Positions 1 to 8,301 of a DNA stretch of 64,000 nucleotides are shown piece after piece. Position 1 is the first letter of the stretch; each line of letters opens with the position of its first letter. The position numbers and the translations under genes are program-made. Location: NCBI GenBank assembly GCA_035628875.1, contig DASPIZ010000055.1, forward strand, positions 1 through 64,000. The letters are read 5' to 3'. The notes under the pieces are model-generated. The model saw nothing but the letters and a program-made list of their open reading frames with translations, was not told the origin of the DNA and ran no database searches. The DNA comes from Ohtaekwangia sp035628875. Lineage in GTDB: Bacteria; Bacteroidota; Bacteroidia; Cytophagales; Cyclobacteriaceae.

Positions 1-300
1 TGGTCTGGCAGGGGTTTGCGCGGATAAGGTTCAGCGACAACACCAGTATGCTGGGCCAAGCCGGCCCGGGAGGCGAAAAAAACGTGAATGAAAGATCATC
101 TAATTAATATTGATCAACACTGAAGGAGGCATACCACTCCCGACACAATTTTTCCGAACGTGATTGATGCGCTTGATGAGTTTTTCCCGGACACTAATAG
201 TTTGAGGTCTGAGGTTGATTTCTATGCTGAAAGATCCCCAAGATCAAAAGAAAAAATTGATTCACTAGCAAAATCAAAAAATCGACTTCAAGGGACATAA
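1..300 (+). other. edge fragment, no recognisable gene
   Basis: Two short open stretches lack a start codon. One runs in from the window edge and stops at 105-107. The other covers 124-300, ends in TAA at 298-300, and has codon-like composition (acidic and aromatic in the middle, Lys/Ser/Arg-rich at the end), but an in-frame TGA lies directly before it and it has no ATG. I do not recognise either. They may be the tail of a gene starting outside the window plus a degraded remnant. Nothing here supports a function. Confidence 0.25.
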
Positions 301-408
301 TTTATGAATAGCATGATTTGGCTTTTGATAACGAATAACTAATCCCCGTACAGCTCGCCGGGCTGTACCTAAGTATCTCAAAACACGAGGGTTTCGAATC
401 AAATACAA

Positions 409-496
409 CTTGCGGCTCGAAGCTCCACGCTTCTCGAAAAACTTAAAGAGCTAACACCGCACTTGCAGCTTACAGCCTGCTCCTTGAAGCTTGCTA
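409..496. repeat. degenerate heptamer-phased array (CTTGCAG / CTCGAAG type)
   Basis: Two runs keep exact 7-bp phase. Units begin at 409, 416, 423 and 430 (CTTGCGG, CTCGAAG, CTCCACG, CTTCTCG) and at 462, 469, 476, 483 and 490 (CTTGCAG, CTTACAG, CCTGCTC, CTTGAAG, CTTGCTA). The same CTTGCAG / CTTAAAG / CCTGC units recur near 18.1-18.5 kb. The array fills the gap between the edge fragment and the DUF3109 gene. Function unknown. Confidence 0.7.
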
Positions 497-526
497 CAAA
501 CACTCGGCCATTCAGCTTCTCATTTT

Positions 527-1147
527 CTACTTCTTCCGTGTTTCTGGTTTCTCGCTTTTCTTTTCCTTAAGTGATTTTTCCTTCAGCGATTCTATAATCT
601 TTTCTTCCAACTCGCTATACCACTGTTCACCGTATTTCCGAATCAGGGGTGTTTTTAAAAATTTATAAACCGGAACCTGCAACTCTTTACCCAACGCACA
701 GGCTGGTGAACAGATGTGCCATTTATGGTAATTCAAGGCTTCAAAATTCTTTTTCGAAGTAATGCGTATAGGGTATAGGTGGCATGATATGGGTTTTTTC
801 CACGTAATCTTTCCGTCCAGATAAGCCTGCTCTATGCCACATTTCAAAATACCTTTCGTATCATACATCGCATACGCGCATTCCCGGCCATCAATTACAG
901 GTGTACACAGCTCGCCATCATCATCCACAGTGTGTTTTCCCTGCTTTTCAATTGCCTTGATCCCTTCCGGGGAGAGATATGGTTTTACGATCGGGTAAAT
1001 CTCTTCAAGGATCGGAAGTTCATTTTCCTCCAACGGAGCACCATAGTCACCTTCCACACAACAGGCGCCCTTGCACTTTTCAAGGTTGCACACAAATTCC
1101 TTGTCGCGCACATCATCTGATACTAAAACTTCACCTACTTTAATCAT
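527..1147 (-). CDS. DUF3109 family cysteine-rich protein
   Basis: A 206-residue cytosolic protein of the DUF3109 family, common in Bacteroidota and of unproven function. Cysteines cluster in several places: C20, C25, C29 and C30 near the N-terminus, then Cys in the segments GELC, GREC, LKCG, ISCHLYP and HICSPAC. This layout resembles the Fe/Zn-chelating YkgJ-like group, so a bound metal or iron-sulfur cluster is plausible but inferred. The tail from about residue 180 is Lys/Glu-rich and probably disordered. It is divergent from uvrD across a 362-bp gap and appears monocistronic. No signal peptide is visible. Confidence 0.8.
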   Translation of the reverse strand: MIKVGEVLVSDDVRDKEFVCNLEKCKGACCVEGDYGAPLEENELPILEEIYPIVKPYLSPEGIKAIEKQGKHTVDDDGELCTPVIDGRECAYAMYDTKGILKCGIEQAYLDGKITWKKPISCHLYPIRITSKKNFEALNYHKWHICSPACALGKELQVPVYKFLKTPLIRKYGEQWYSELEEKIIESLKEKSLKEKKSEKPETRKK

Positions 1148-1509
1148 TTGGAACTGTGTTATTTATCTTTCAAAGGCCTCTTGCCCGGCCGACTTCATTC
1201 AGAACTTCCCTTGGACTAAAGTCCAAAAGCACGCTAAAAATTTCAACCCAATAAGATGGGACAATTGAAATTAGTTAATTTCGCTGCAATTTACCGGATT
1301 CCGGGAATTTTTACAGGATGCAATTTTTCATTCGATAAATATGTTGTCTCTTCAACCGCGATTTTTATTTTTTATGCCCCTTTCTGGGGATTTTCTGAAA
1401 AATTAAACTTCAAAAGTTAAAAAAACATTCCCTTCTTTCCAGACTTTCTAAGACAACAAAACCAGAAAATCCGGGAAATAGTGAGTTTATTTGCAGGTTA
1501 TATTTTACG
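1148..1509. other. AT-rich intergenic gap between divergent genes
   Basis: The 362-bp space separates the DUF3109 gene (minus) and uvrD (plus). It holds a short inverted repeat TTGGACT-AA-AGTCCAA at 1211-1226 and a 7-bp inverted pair GAAATTA/TAATTTC nearby. A TTTATTTG at 1486-1493 resembles a Bacteroidota -7 box for uvrD, but no matching -33 element lies at the right distance. I see no ORF or RNA gene. Confidence 0.4.
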
Positions 1510-3765
1510 ATGGATTATTTAGAAACCCTTAATGAACCCCAGCGGGAAGGTGTAGTGAATACCGATGGGCCTTGTATGTTGATTGCCGGCGCAGGATCTG
1601 GCAAAACGCGGGTATTAACGTATCGAATCGCTCACCTGATGAGCAAAGGTGTCGACCCCTTCAACATCATGGCGCTTACTTTTACCAATAAGGCGGCAAA
1701 AGAAATGCGCGAACGTATTGAAAAGGTGGTAGGACATGATGCGCGAAACCTCTGGATGGGGACTTTCCACTCTGTATTCGCGCGCATCTTACGTGCGGAA
1801 GCACGTCACCTGGGTTATCCTTCCGATTTTACCATTTATGATACCGACGATTCAAAAACGCTGATTAAAAATATCGTAAAAGAGATGGGCCTCGACGATA
1901 CAGTCTACAAACCCAGCACAGTTTTTAATCGCATATCAGCGGCAAAAAACCGGTTGATCGGCTGGCAGGAATATCTTGGTCATGCTGAATTAATGGCCGA
2001 CGATGCGGCAAACATGCGTCCTGAAATTGGCCGGATATACAAGACCTACGCCATGCGCTGCTTTAAGTCCGGCGCCATGGATTTCGATGATCTCCTTTTC
2101 AACACGGATAAGCTTTTTCGGGAACACCTGGAGGTGCTCAATAAATATCAACACCGTATTCAATATGTACTTGTTGACGAATTCCAGGATACCAACCTGT
2201 GCCAGTATTACATTATTCGTAAGCTCTCATCTGTAAGGGAAAACATATGTGTTGTTGGCGACGATGCGCAGAGTATTTACGCTTTTCGCGGTGCCGACAT
2301 TTCAAATATTTTAAATTTTGAACGGGATTATCCTGAACTCAAGATCATCAAGCTTGAACAGAATTATCGCTCTACGCAAAATATCGTAAACGCGGCAAAC
2401 TCTGTTATTAAAAAGAACCGTGCACAGCTCCCCAAAAATGTTTGGACTGCCAATGAAGATGGTAACCTGATAGAATTGATCAAAGCACTTTCTGACAATG
2501 AAGAAGGTAGACTGGTAGCAACATCCATTTTCCAGGAGAAAATGCAGCATCAGCTTAAGTTCAGTGACTTTGCCATCCTCTACAGAACCAATAGCCAGTC
2601 GCGTGCAATTGAAGAAGCGCTACGCCGCATGAACATCAAATACAAAATGGTAGGTGGATTATCGTTCTACCAGCGTAAAGAGATCAAAGACATTCTTGCC
2701 TACCTGCGTTTTTCTCTCAACCAACAAGATGAAGCTTCTTTCAGAAGAATTATCAATCTCCCCAAACGCGGCATTGGCGACACCACGGTGGATAAAATAA
2801 TTGTTGCTGCGAATGATCATGCCATTTCAATTTGGGAAGTAATTCAAAATGCACAGACTTTTATCGGTGGTCGATCTGCCGGCCCGATTGAAGATTTCGT
2901 AGCCATGATCAACCGTTTTCAACTTGAAGTACAACGCAAAGATGCCTACGACGCGGCTTTTGAAATCGCCAAAGGTTCAGGACTGCTCCGCGAACTTTAC
3001 GAAGATAAAACCGTCGAGGGACTTAGCCGATATGAAAACGTTCAGGAATTACTGAACGCCATAAAAGAATTTGTAGACAATCCGGAACGGGAAGACAAAA
3101 GTCTGGGTTCGTTTCTACAGGAAGTTTCCCTCGTTACAGGTCAGGATGAAGACAAAGACAAGGATCCCGATAAGGTAACGCTGATGACCATTCACATGGC
3201 CAAAGGACTTGAGTTCCGCTATGTGTACATGGTGGGCATGGAAGAAGATCTCTTCCCTTCACAAATGATGTTGAGTAGTCGCGCGGATCTGGAAGAGGAA
3301 CGACGTCTTTTTTACGTGGCAATTACGCGTGCGCAGAAGAAATTATTTTTATCGTATGCCCTAACGCGTTATCGTTTTGGTAGACTGAAAAACTGTGAGC
3401 CCAGTCGCTTTCTCGACGATATCGATGAAAGCTTCATCAAGGTTAGCACCAAGTTTGCCGGGCTGGAATCTGCACCGGCGCCGTCGAGTCAGTATGCAAA
3501 GAACTTGGTAAATGGAATTAAAAAAACCATTTCATCAACACGCGTAGCGCCGAAACCTTCTGCGTATAAACCTCCTGTGGATTTTAAACCCAGTGATACC
3601 TCCGGGTTAAAGGAAGGCATGCAGGTGGAGCATCCCAAATTTGGTTTCGGGACAGTAACACAAATGGACCTGAGTGGGGCAGACCGGAAAGCTAAAATCA
3701 ATTTTTCGGCAGTGGGCGAAAAAACCCTCTTGTTGAGTTTTGCCAAACTCAGGATTGTTGAGTAG
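1510..3765 (+). CDS. uvrD: ATP-dependent DNA helicase UvrD/PcrA
   Basis: A superfamily 1A 3'-5' DNA helicase of 751 residues, full length for PcrA/UvrD, acting in nucleotide-excision and mismatch repair and in displacing proteins from DNA. In order: Q-motif Gln11, Walker A GAGSGKT at 27-33, motif II VDEFQDTN, motif III with GDDAQSIYAFRGA, motif IV NYRSTQNI, motif V IHMAKGLEF and motif VI YVAITRA. The last 40 residues (FGFGTV onward) form the small Tudor-like C-terminal domain that binds RNA polymerase in PcrA. The start is the ATG at 1510. It looks monocistronic, with a 231-bp gap to the next gene. Whether this paralogue is UvrD or PcrA cannot be settled from sequence alone. Confidence 0.95.
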   Translation: MDYLETLNEPQREGVVNTDGPCMLIAGAGSGKTRVLTYRIAHLMSKGVDPFNIMALTFTNKAAKEMRERIEKVVGHDARNLWMGTFHSVFARILRAEARHLGYPSDFTIYDTDDSKTLIKNIVKEMGLDDTVYKPSTVFNRISAAKNRLIGWQEYLGHAELMADDAANMRPEIGRIYKTYAMRCFKSGAMDFDDLLFNTDKLFREHLEVLNKYQHRIQYVLVDEFQDTNLCQYYIIRKLSSVRENICVVGDDAQSIYAFRGADISNILNFERDYPELKIIKLEQNYRSTQNIVNAANSVIKKNRAQLPKNVWTANEDGNLIELIKALSDNEEGRLVATSIFQEKMQHQLKFSDFAILYRTNSQSRAIEEALRRMNIKYKMVGGLSFYQRKEIKDILAYLRFSLNQQDEASFRRIINLPKRGIGDTTVDKIIVAANDHAISIWEVIQNAQTFIGGRSAGPIEDFVAMINRFQLEVQRKDAYDAAFEIAKGSGLLRELYEDKTVEGLSRYENVQELLNAIKEFVDNPEREDKSLGSFLQEVSLVTGQDEDKDKDPDKVTLMTIHMAKGLEFRYVYMVGMEEDLFPSQMMLSSRADLEEERRLFYVAITRAQKKLFLSYALTRYRFGRLKNCEPSRFLDDIDESFIKVSTKFAGLESAPAPSSQYAKNLVNGIKKTISSTRVAPKPSAYKPPVDFKPSDTSGLKEGMQVEHPKFGFGTVTQMDLSGADRKAKINFSAVGEKTLLLSFAKLRIVE

Positions 3766-3996
3766 CCATCGGCCGGAATTTTCACCCATTGGAAGTAAAA
3801 TTTCAAGCTATTGGCCTTAAATTTTAATATTGAATAAATAACCGCTATTTTGCAGGTAAATATCCCTTGAAAGTCCTTAACACACCCAAGTTTGCCGCAA
3901 CGTTTGATTAAATAACAATTCGTTTTTCGCAGAAGTTAAGGCTTAAGCAAAACAGCAAAAAAGAAAAATCTTCCAGAAAGATTACTAAAACAATTT

Positions 3997-4698
3997 ATGA
4001 CCTTAGAATACAACAGCCAACGTCCTGGCATCATCTTGAAAGAGTATGGGCGTAATGTTCAAAAATTAATTGAATACATCCGCAACGTACCTGACAAAGA
4101 AAAACGCACCGACCTCGCGTACACCTTGATCGAATTGATTAAGCAGCTTACACCTTCCATTAAAGAGCAAGGGGATGACCCGCAGCGCCTGTGGGATGAT
4201 CTTTACATCATTGCAGATTTCGACCTCGATGTAAACAATCCGTTCCCTGTGCCGGAGAGAGAAATCCTGTTTAAGAAACCCATGCGAATGGACTATCCAC
4301 AGAGTGATGTGAGATTCAAACACTACGGAAAAAACATTGAGAAACTGGTGAAGGAAGCCTTGAAGAAAGAAGATCCTCAGGAACGTCAGGATGCTATTAT
4401 CTATCTTGGTAAACTGATGAAGACGTTCTACGGTAACTGGAACAAGGAAACGTTGGATGACTCTGTCATCTTAAAGGATATTCAGGCGATGTCAGGTGGC
4501 GCTTTAAACATGACCATCGACAAAGTTCGTGAAGACAACCTGTTCGAAAAATTATACAAAGAGCGCAAGAAAGCTCGCCCGCAGCAAGGCGGACATCAGG
4601 CTGGCGGCCAGCGTCATCAAGGTGGCGGCCATCGCCCGTTTAACAAAAACAAAGGTGGCAGCAACAACAATAATTTCCGTCGCAGAAGAGACACATGA
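3997..4698 (+). CDS. DUF4290 domain-containing protein
   Basis: A 233-residue DUF4290 protein, a Bacteroidota-specific family without a known role, often found immediately before murA as here. Residues 1 to about 190 are a soluble, mostly helical domain. From about residue 193 the tail changes to low complexity rich in Gly, His, Gln, Asn, Arg and Lys and ends in a short Arg cluster, resembling RNA-binding or condensate-forming tails; that interpretation is inference. No signal peptide or membrane segment is seen. The AT-rich leader upstream has no clear promoter. Confidence 0.85.
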   Translation: MTLEYNSQRPGIILKEYGRNVQKLIEYIRNVPDKEKRTDLAYTLIELIKQLTPSIKEQGDDPQRLWDDLYIIADFDLDVNNPFPVPEREILFKKPMRMDYPQSDVRFKHYGKNIEKLVKEALKKEDPQERQDAIIYLGKLMKTFYGNWNKETLDDSVILKDIQAMSGGALNMTIDKVREDNLFEKLYKERKKARPQQGGHQAGGQRHQGGGHRPFNKNKGGSNNNNFRRRRDT

Positions 4699-4700
4699 TT

Positions 4701-4830
4701 GTGAAGGTACGAGGTAAGAAGTACGAGGCACGAGGTGAATGACACCGCTATCGTAATTCTTACCTCATAATTTATTCCTCTTCGCTCCCGTCTCTTCCTT
4801 CGTATTTTGTCCCTCGTACTTCGTGCCTTC
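4701..4830. repeat. head-to-head heptamer array, GTACGAG type
   Basis: Forward units in exact 7-bp phase start at 4707, 4714, 4721 and 4728 (GTACGAG, GTAAGAA, GTACGAG, GCACGAG). About 80 bp later the reverse-complement units appear (CTCGTAC at 4813, TTCGTGC at 4820) within a pyrimidine-rich tract of about 60 bp. GAAGTACGAG at 4718-4727 is perfectly complementary to 4813-4822, so transcripts could form a long-loop hairpin between the DUF4290 gene and murA. No U-tract follows, so a simple terminator is unlikely. Confidence 0.6.
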
Positions 4831-4890
4831 TTTTGTTATTTCAATTGTTTTCCGATCTTGAACCGGAAATAAAACTCTCCAATTGAACCG

Positions 4891-6198
4891 ATGAGCATTT
4901 TTAGAATAAAAGGTGGGAAGAAATTAAAAGGTGAAATCATCCCACAAGGCGCAAAGAATGAAGCGTTGCAAATAGTAAGCGCCACCCTCCTCTCCGCAGA
5001 GCCGATTACCATTCATAACCTTCCCAATATTGTTGATGTCAATAAACTGATTGAACTGGTTGGTGACCTTGGATCTAAAGTTGAAAACCTTGGTCCGGGT
5101 TCTTATCGGTTTACAGCTGAAAACATTAATATACCTTTTTTAGAATCTGATCAATACAGAAAGAAAGCAGCTGCACTGAGAGGTTCTGTTATGTTACTTG
5201 GACCTATTCTCGCACGATTCGGAAAAGCAAGTTTGCCAAAACCAGGAGGTGATAAAATTGGTCGACGAAGATTGGACACACACTTTTTAGGATTCGAGAA
5301 GCTCGGCGCAAAATTTAATTTTAATGCAGAAGAACATCTCTTCCATATTGATGCTTCGGAATTGAAGGGTTGTTACATGTTGTTGGACGAAGCTTCTGTA
5401 ACCGGAACAGCAAACATCGTGATGGCAGCCGTGCTCGCGAAAGGAAAAACAACATTGTATAACGCAGCCTGCGAGCCTTACCTTCAGCAGTTGTGCCTTA
5501 TGCTAAACCGCATGGGTGCAAAGATTACTGGCATTGGATCCAACTTACTTTACATCGAAGGCGTAGAAAAATTAGGAGGTACAGAACATACTCTGTTGCC
5601 CGACATGATTGAGATTGGTAGTTTCATCGGCTTAGCCGCCATGACGCAATCTGAAGTAACCATCAAAAATTGCCGCATCGATATGCTTGGCATCATCCCC
5701 GATATCTTTAAACGTCTCGGCATTAAAATGGAGTTCAGGGGAGATGATATTTTTATTCCATCACAGGAACGCTATGAGATTGAAACATTTATCGATGGCT
5801 CAATCCTTACCATCGCTGACTCACCATGGCCCGGTTTTACGCCTGACTTATTAAGTATAGTGCTTGTTGTAGCAACGCAGGCCAAAGGCACTGTGCTTAT
5901 TCATCAGAAGATGTTTGAAAGCCGGCTTTTCTTCACAGACAAGCTGATCGACATGGGTGCTCAAATTATTTTATGTGATCCGCACCGCGCTACAGTGATT
6001 GGCCTGGAGCGAAAACAATCGTTACGCGGAATCAAAATGTCATCGCCGGATATTCGTGCAGGGGTAGCGTTGCTGATTGCAGCACTATCCGCCAATGGAA
6101 CAAGCGAAATCTCCAACATCGAACAAATTGATCGTGGGTATCAAAACATCGAAGGAAGATTAAAAGCGCTGGGTGCGGAAATTGAACGTGCTGAGTAG
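4891..6198 (+). CDS. murA: UDP-N-acetylglucosamine 1-carboxyvinyltransferase MurA
   Basis: MurA catalyses the first committed step of peptidoglycan synthesis, transferring enolpyruvate from PEP to UDP-GlcNAc in the cytosol. At 435 residues it is full length. Lys22-Asn23 (GAKNEA) matches the substrate-binding pair of the family, and the six-fold inside-out barrel repeats are visible. The catalytic loop reads PGGDKIG at 118-124: Asp121 stands where most bacterial enzymes have the Cys alkylated by fosfomycin. The protein ends ALGAEIERAE. The start ATG at 4891 gives the conserved N-terminus. It follows the DUF4290 gene after a 192-bp repeat-bearing spacer and converges on xth. Confidence 0.96.
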   Translation: MSIFRIKGGKKLKGEIIPQGAKNEALQIVSATLLSAEPITIHNLPNIVDVNKLIELVGDLGSKVENLGPGSYRFTAENINIPFLESDQYRKKAAALRGSVMLLGPILARFGKASLPKPGGDKIGRRRLDTHFLGFEKLGAKFNFNAEEHLFHIDASELKGCYMLLDEASVTGTANIVMAAVLAKGKTTLYNAACEPYLQQLCLMLNRMGAKITGIGSNLLYIEGVEKLGGTEHTLLPDMIEIGSFIGLAAMTQSEVTIKNCRIDMLGIIPDIFKRLGIKMEFRGDDIFIPSQERYEIETFIDGSILTIADSPWPGFTPDLLSIVLVVATQAKGTVLIHQKMFESRLFFTDKLIDMGAQIILCDPHRATVIGLERKQSLRGIKMSSPDIRAGVALLIAALSANGTSEISNIEQIDRGYQNIEGRLKALGAEIERAE

Positions 6199-6231
6199 AT
6201 TAACTACTATGCGTGTGGTTATCAATTAAAA

Positions 6232-7011
6232 TCACAAATCGATCTTCAATCCGACAGGACAATGATCGGAACCCAGGTATTGATTGTAGATCATGGCATC
6301 CTTTATCTGTGGGACCAACCTTTCCGAAACAAGGAAATAATCAATACGCCAACCGGTGTTTTTTGCCCTGGCATTGGTTACATAATTCCAGTACGTATAC
6401 TTCACTTCTTCAGGATAAAACCTTCGGAATGTGTCAACAAAACCGGCTTCAAGAAGACGTGTAAATCCGTCGATCTCACGCTGCGTATAACCCGCTGATT
6501 TATTAAAGTTTTCTTTTGGTCGCGCAATGTCGATGGGTTGATGGGCTACATTGAAATCACCACATACGATCACCGGCTTACGTTTATTCAACCACAACAA
6601 ATATTGCTTGAATTCCTGATCCCATTTTTCCCGCCAGTCAAGACGCGCCAGTCCTTCACCGGAGTTTGGCGTATAAACTGTAACCAGGAAATAAGTCGCA
6701 AACTCAGCGGTCATCACACGGCCTTCCTGATCAAACTCTCCCATCCCGATATCACATGTAACTTGGATAGGTTCTTCCTTCGAAATGATTGCGGTTCCCG
6801 AATAACCCTTTCTCGCCTTTGAACAATTCACATGCACATGATATCCTTTCAATAACTCCAGTGCTGAACGCGCATCTTCCGGACCAGCCTTCGTTTCCTG
6901 CAGACACAGAACATCGGGATCCATCTGCTCAACATCCTTGATGAAATCTTTTTTTATGATAGACCGGATGCCGTTTACATTCCAGTTTACGAAGTGGTGG
7001 GTTTTCGTCAT
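6232..7011 (-). CDS. xth: exodeoxyribonuclease III / AP endonuclease
   Basis: An EEP-superfamily exonuclease III of 259 residues that cleaves at abasic sites and removes 3'-blocking groups in base-excision repair. Family motifs in order: NWNVNGIRS, CLQETK (metal-binding Glu), the VYTPNSG segment, GDFNVAHQPID, GWRIDYFLVS and the terminal SDHCPVG catalytic His. A longer frame opens at 7113, but its first 34 residues come from heptamer-repeat DNA and resemble no ExoIII; the ATG at 7009-7011 starts the family N-terminus and is preferred. It converges with murA. Confidence 0.93.
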   Translation of the reverse strand: MTKTHHFVNWNVNGIRSIIKKDFIKDVEQMDPDVLCLQETKAGPEDARSALELLKGYHVHVNCSKARKGYSGTAIISKEEPIQVTCDIGMGEFDQEGRVMTAEFATYFLVTVYTPNSGEGLARLDWREKWDQEFKQYLLWLNKRKPVIVCGDFNVAHQPIDIARPKENFNKSAGYTQREIDGFTRLLEAGFVDTFRRFYPEEVKYTYWNYVTNARAKNTGWRIDYFLVSERLVPQIKDAMIYNQYLGSDHCPVGLKIDL

Positions 7012-7013
7012 GA

Positions 7014-7112
7014 GTTTAAAGTTCAAAGTTCCAGATTCAAAGTTAGGGAGTATTTTTGACAAAGGCGTTTCGAAAATTGTTTGACGTTTGATGTTCCGGT
7101 TTGAGGTTCGCA
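7014..7112. repeat. heptamer-phased array, GTTCAAA and GTTTGAG types
   Basis: Units in 7-bp phase begin at 7014, 7021, 7028, 7035 and 7042 (GTTTAAA, GTTCAAA, GTTCCAG, ATTCAAA, GTTAGGG). A second run from 7086 has GTTTGAT, a 6-bp GTTCCG, GTTTGAG at 7099 and GTTCGCA at 7106. The order (GTTCAAR units, spacer, GTTTGAR units) matches the arrays near 17.9 and 40.7 kb. It lies directly upstream of xth. Confidence 0.6.
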
Positions 7113-7234
7113 TTTGTTTAATGTTTTCGAAAATACAGACTGAGCGTCATTGCCAGTTTTAGTATAAACGAAAAGTATTATATTCAATAAAAGTTAGATT
7201 AAGGATCATCACGTTGGGCAAAATTTGGCGCATA

Positions 7235-7825
7235 ATGTCCGAAAAATTTAAAGGAAAATATAGAAGCGATTCCGCCCGATTGCGAAATTGGGATTATGGC
7301 AGCGATGGTGCGTACTTTATTACAATTTGCACCCACAACCGCGAACATTTTTTCGGCGAAATTAACAATAACAAAATGAACATGTCGCCCGCAGGCGCCA
7401 TTGCCCATGTGCTATGGGATCAAATAAAAAACCATGCGAAGAACGTTGAATTAGGTGAATTTGTGGTGATGCCCAATCACGTTCACGGGATATTGATTTT
7501 GAATGGTAACAACGTTGCGAATGATTTCCGTTTCGGTAGGGACGTTGCATGCAACGTCCCTACCGAAACGGAAAAAACCAATCCCAAAAATCACCAAATG
7601 GCCGCGATTTCGCCAAAACCAAATACCATATCAACCATCATCCGTTCATACAAATCATCCGTTACCCGGTATTGCAACCAATTGGGATTACAATTCGCAT
7701 GGCAATCACGTTTTCATGATCATATCATCAGAAGTGATGAATCGTTTAATCGTATTTCTGAATACATAAAAAACAACCCTGCCAATTGGAAGGAGGCAAG
7801 ATTTCAAGGCAGGGAGGACACATAG
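7235..7825 (+). CDS. REP-associated tyrosine transposase (RAYT, Y1_Tnp family)
   Basis: A 196-residue single-domain HUH-type endonuclease of the RAYT/TnpA_REP family, which nicks and joins single-stranded DNA at palindromic repeats. Visible are the N-terminal YFITICTHNR strand, the metal-binding HxH in MPNHVHGIL, the LKFAWQ-like QFAWQSRFHDH segment and the nucleophilic Tyr in ISEYIKNNP. A TTG frame opens at 7214, but the ATG at 7235 gives the normal start. Residues about 97-113 are encoded by a perfect 50-bp palindrome that keeps the frame open and lies in a loop before the conserved NTISTIIRSYKS helix, so the protein may still be active. It stands alone between xth and the small basic protein. 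Confidence 0.88.
   Translation: MSEKFKGKYRSDSARLRNWDYGSDGAYFITICTHNREHFFGEINNNKMNMSPAGAIAHVLWDQIKNHAKNVELGEFVVMPNHVHGILILNGNNVANDFRFGRDVACNVPTETEKTNPKNHQMAAISPKPNTISTIIRSYKSSVTRYCNQLGLQFAWQSRFHDHIIRSDESFNRISEYIKNNPANWKEARFQGREDT
7525..7574. repeat. perfect 50-bp palindrome inside the RAYT gene
   Basis: The two 25-bp arms are exactly complementary around the centre 7549/7550 with no spacer; the core is GACGTTGCATGCAACGTC flanked by GGTAG/CTACC and AAACGG-type ends. It sits within the RAYT reading frame without introducing a stop. RAYT proteins act on REP palindromes, so this may be a mobile palindrome that jumped into its own transposase gene. Confidence 0.9.
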
Positions 7826-7904
7826 AAGAATAGCCGATTGGAGATGTCTTTTAGTAAAAGATAAATTGCGATGTTTCGCCATTAACCAAATTACTGCCAC
7901 ACAA

Positions 7905-7931
7905 CAAAAAAAGCGCTCTCACAAGCGCTTT
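7905..7931 (-). terminator. Rho-independent terminator of the small basic protein
   Basis: An 8-bp stem, AAAGCGCT (7910-7917) with AGCGCTTT (7924-7931), and a 6-nt loop. Read on the minus strand it is followed by a run of T (the A-run at 7905-7912). It lies 34 bp past the stop of the minus-strand gene at 7965. Confidence 0.85.
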
Positions 7932-7964
7932 CCTTATAAAAAGTTCTAAAAAACCAGGAATCGA

Positions 7965-8126
7965 CTACTTAACAGCCTTTGCCTTAGCTTCAAATTCTTT
8001 CTTAACTGCTTCGATATCCACGTTTTTAATAACGGGTTTCGCGTTTTGAATCTTCAATGTCTGACGTCTAACCGCTGATTTAGCCTTGTCTTTGCGGTTC
8101 TTTCTCTTTAATCGTGTTACTGCCAT
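7965..8126 (-). CDS. small basic protein, 53 residues
   Basis: A short, strongly basic protein beginning MAVTRLKRKNRKDKAK, with a Lys/Arg-rich first half and an amphipathic charged second half. The frame opens upstream at 8153, but the ATG at 8126 is the better start. Size and charge suggest ribosome or nucleic-acid association, and I have an impression that similar small proteins are widespread in Cytophagales, but I assign no function. It has its own strong terminator and is divergent from hisS, with no other gene in its transcript, so high independent expression is plausible. Confidence 0.7.
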   Translation of the reverse strand: MAVTRLKRKNRKDKAKSAVRRQTLKIQNAKPVIKNVDIEAVKKEFEAKAKAVK

Positions 8127-8260
8127 GGCGGTTTTTGTTAAAAGGGAGCGCAAAATTAACCCGGAATTTGATTTTTACAAAGAACCTGGCAAAGTTTTCA
8201 GTGAAATTCAGGGCCCTACAACCCATCCCGGTTTCAGGAAAGGAAATTACCACTACAACA

Positions 8261-8293
8261 TTTGATATATAACCCCTTCGGTACGTTAATTTG
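8261..8293 (+). promoter_or_regulatory. Bacteroidota-type promoter of hisS
   Basis: A -33 TTTG at 8261-8264 and a -7-like TTAATTTG at 8286-8293 (7 of 8 to TAnnTTTG) are separated by 21 bp. The box ends only 8 bp before the hisS ATG, so the transcript would have almost no 5' leader. Confidence 0.5.
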
Positions 8294-8301
8294 CGCGACT
8301 T

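Noticed and set aside
395..430. tRNA-like GTTTCGAATC segment
   Set aside because: It only loosely resembles a T-loop; no acceptor or anticodon stem can be drawn around it.
1211..1226. TTGGACT-AA-AGTCCAA as a terminator or operator
   Set aside because: Short stem with a 2-nt loop, no U-tract and no second copy in the window.
7012..7113. N-terminal extension of xth to 7113
   Set aside because: The added 34 residues come from repeat DNA and resemble no exonuclease III; the ATG at 7011 starts the family motif.
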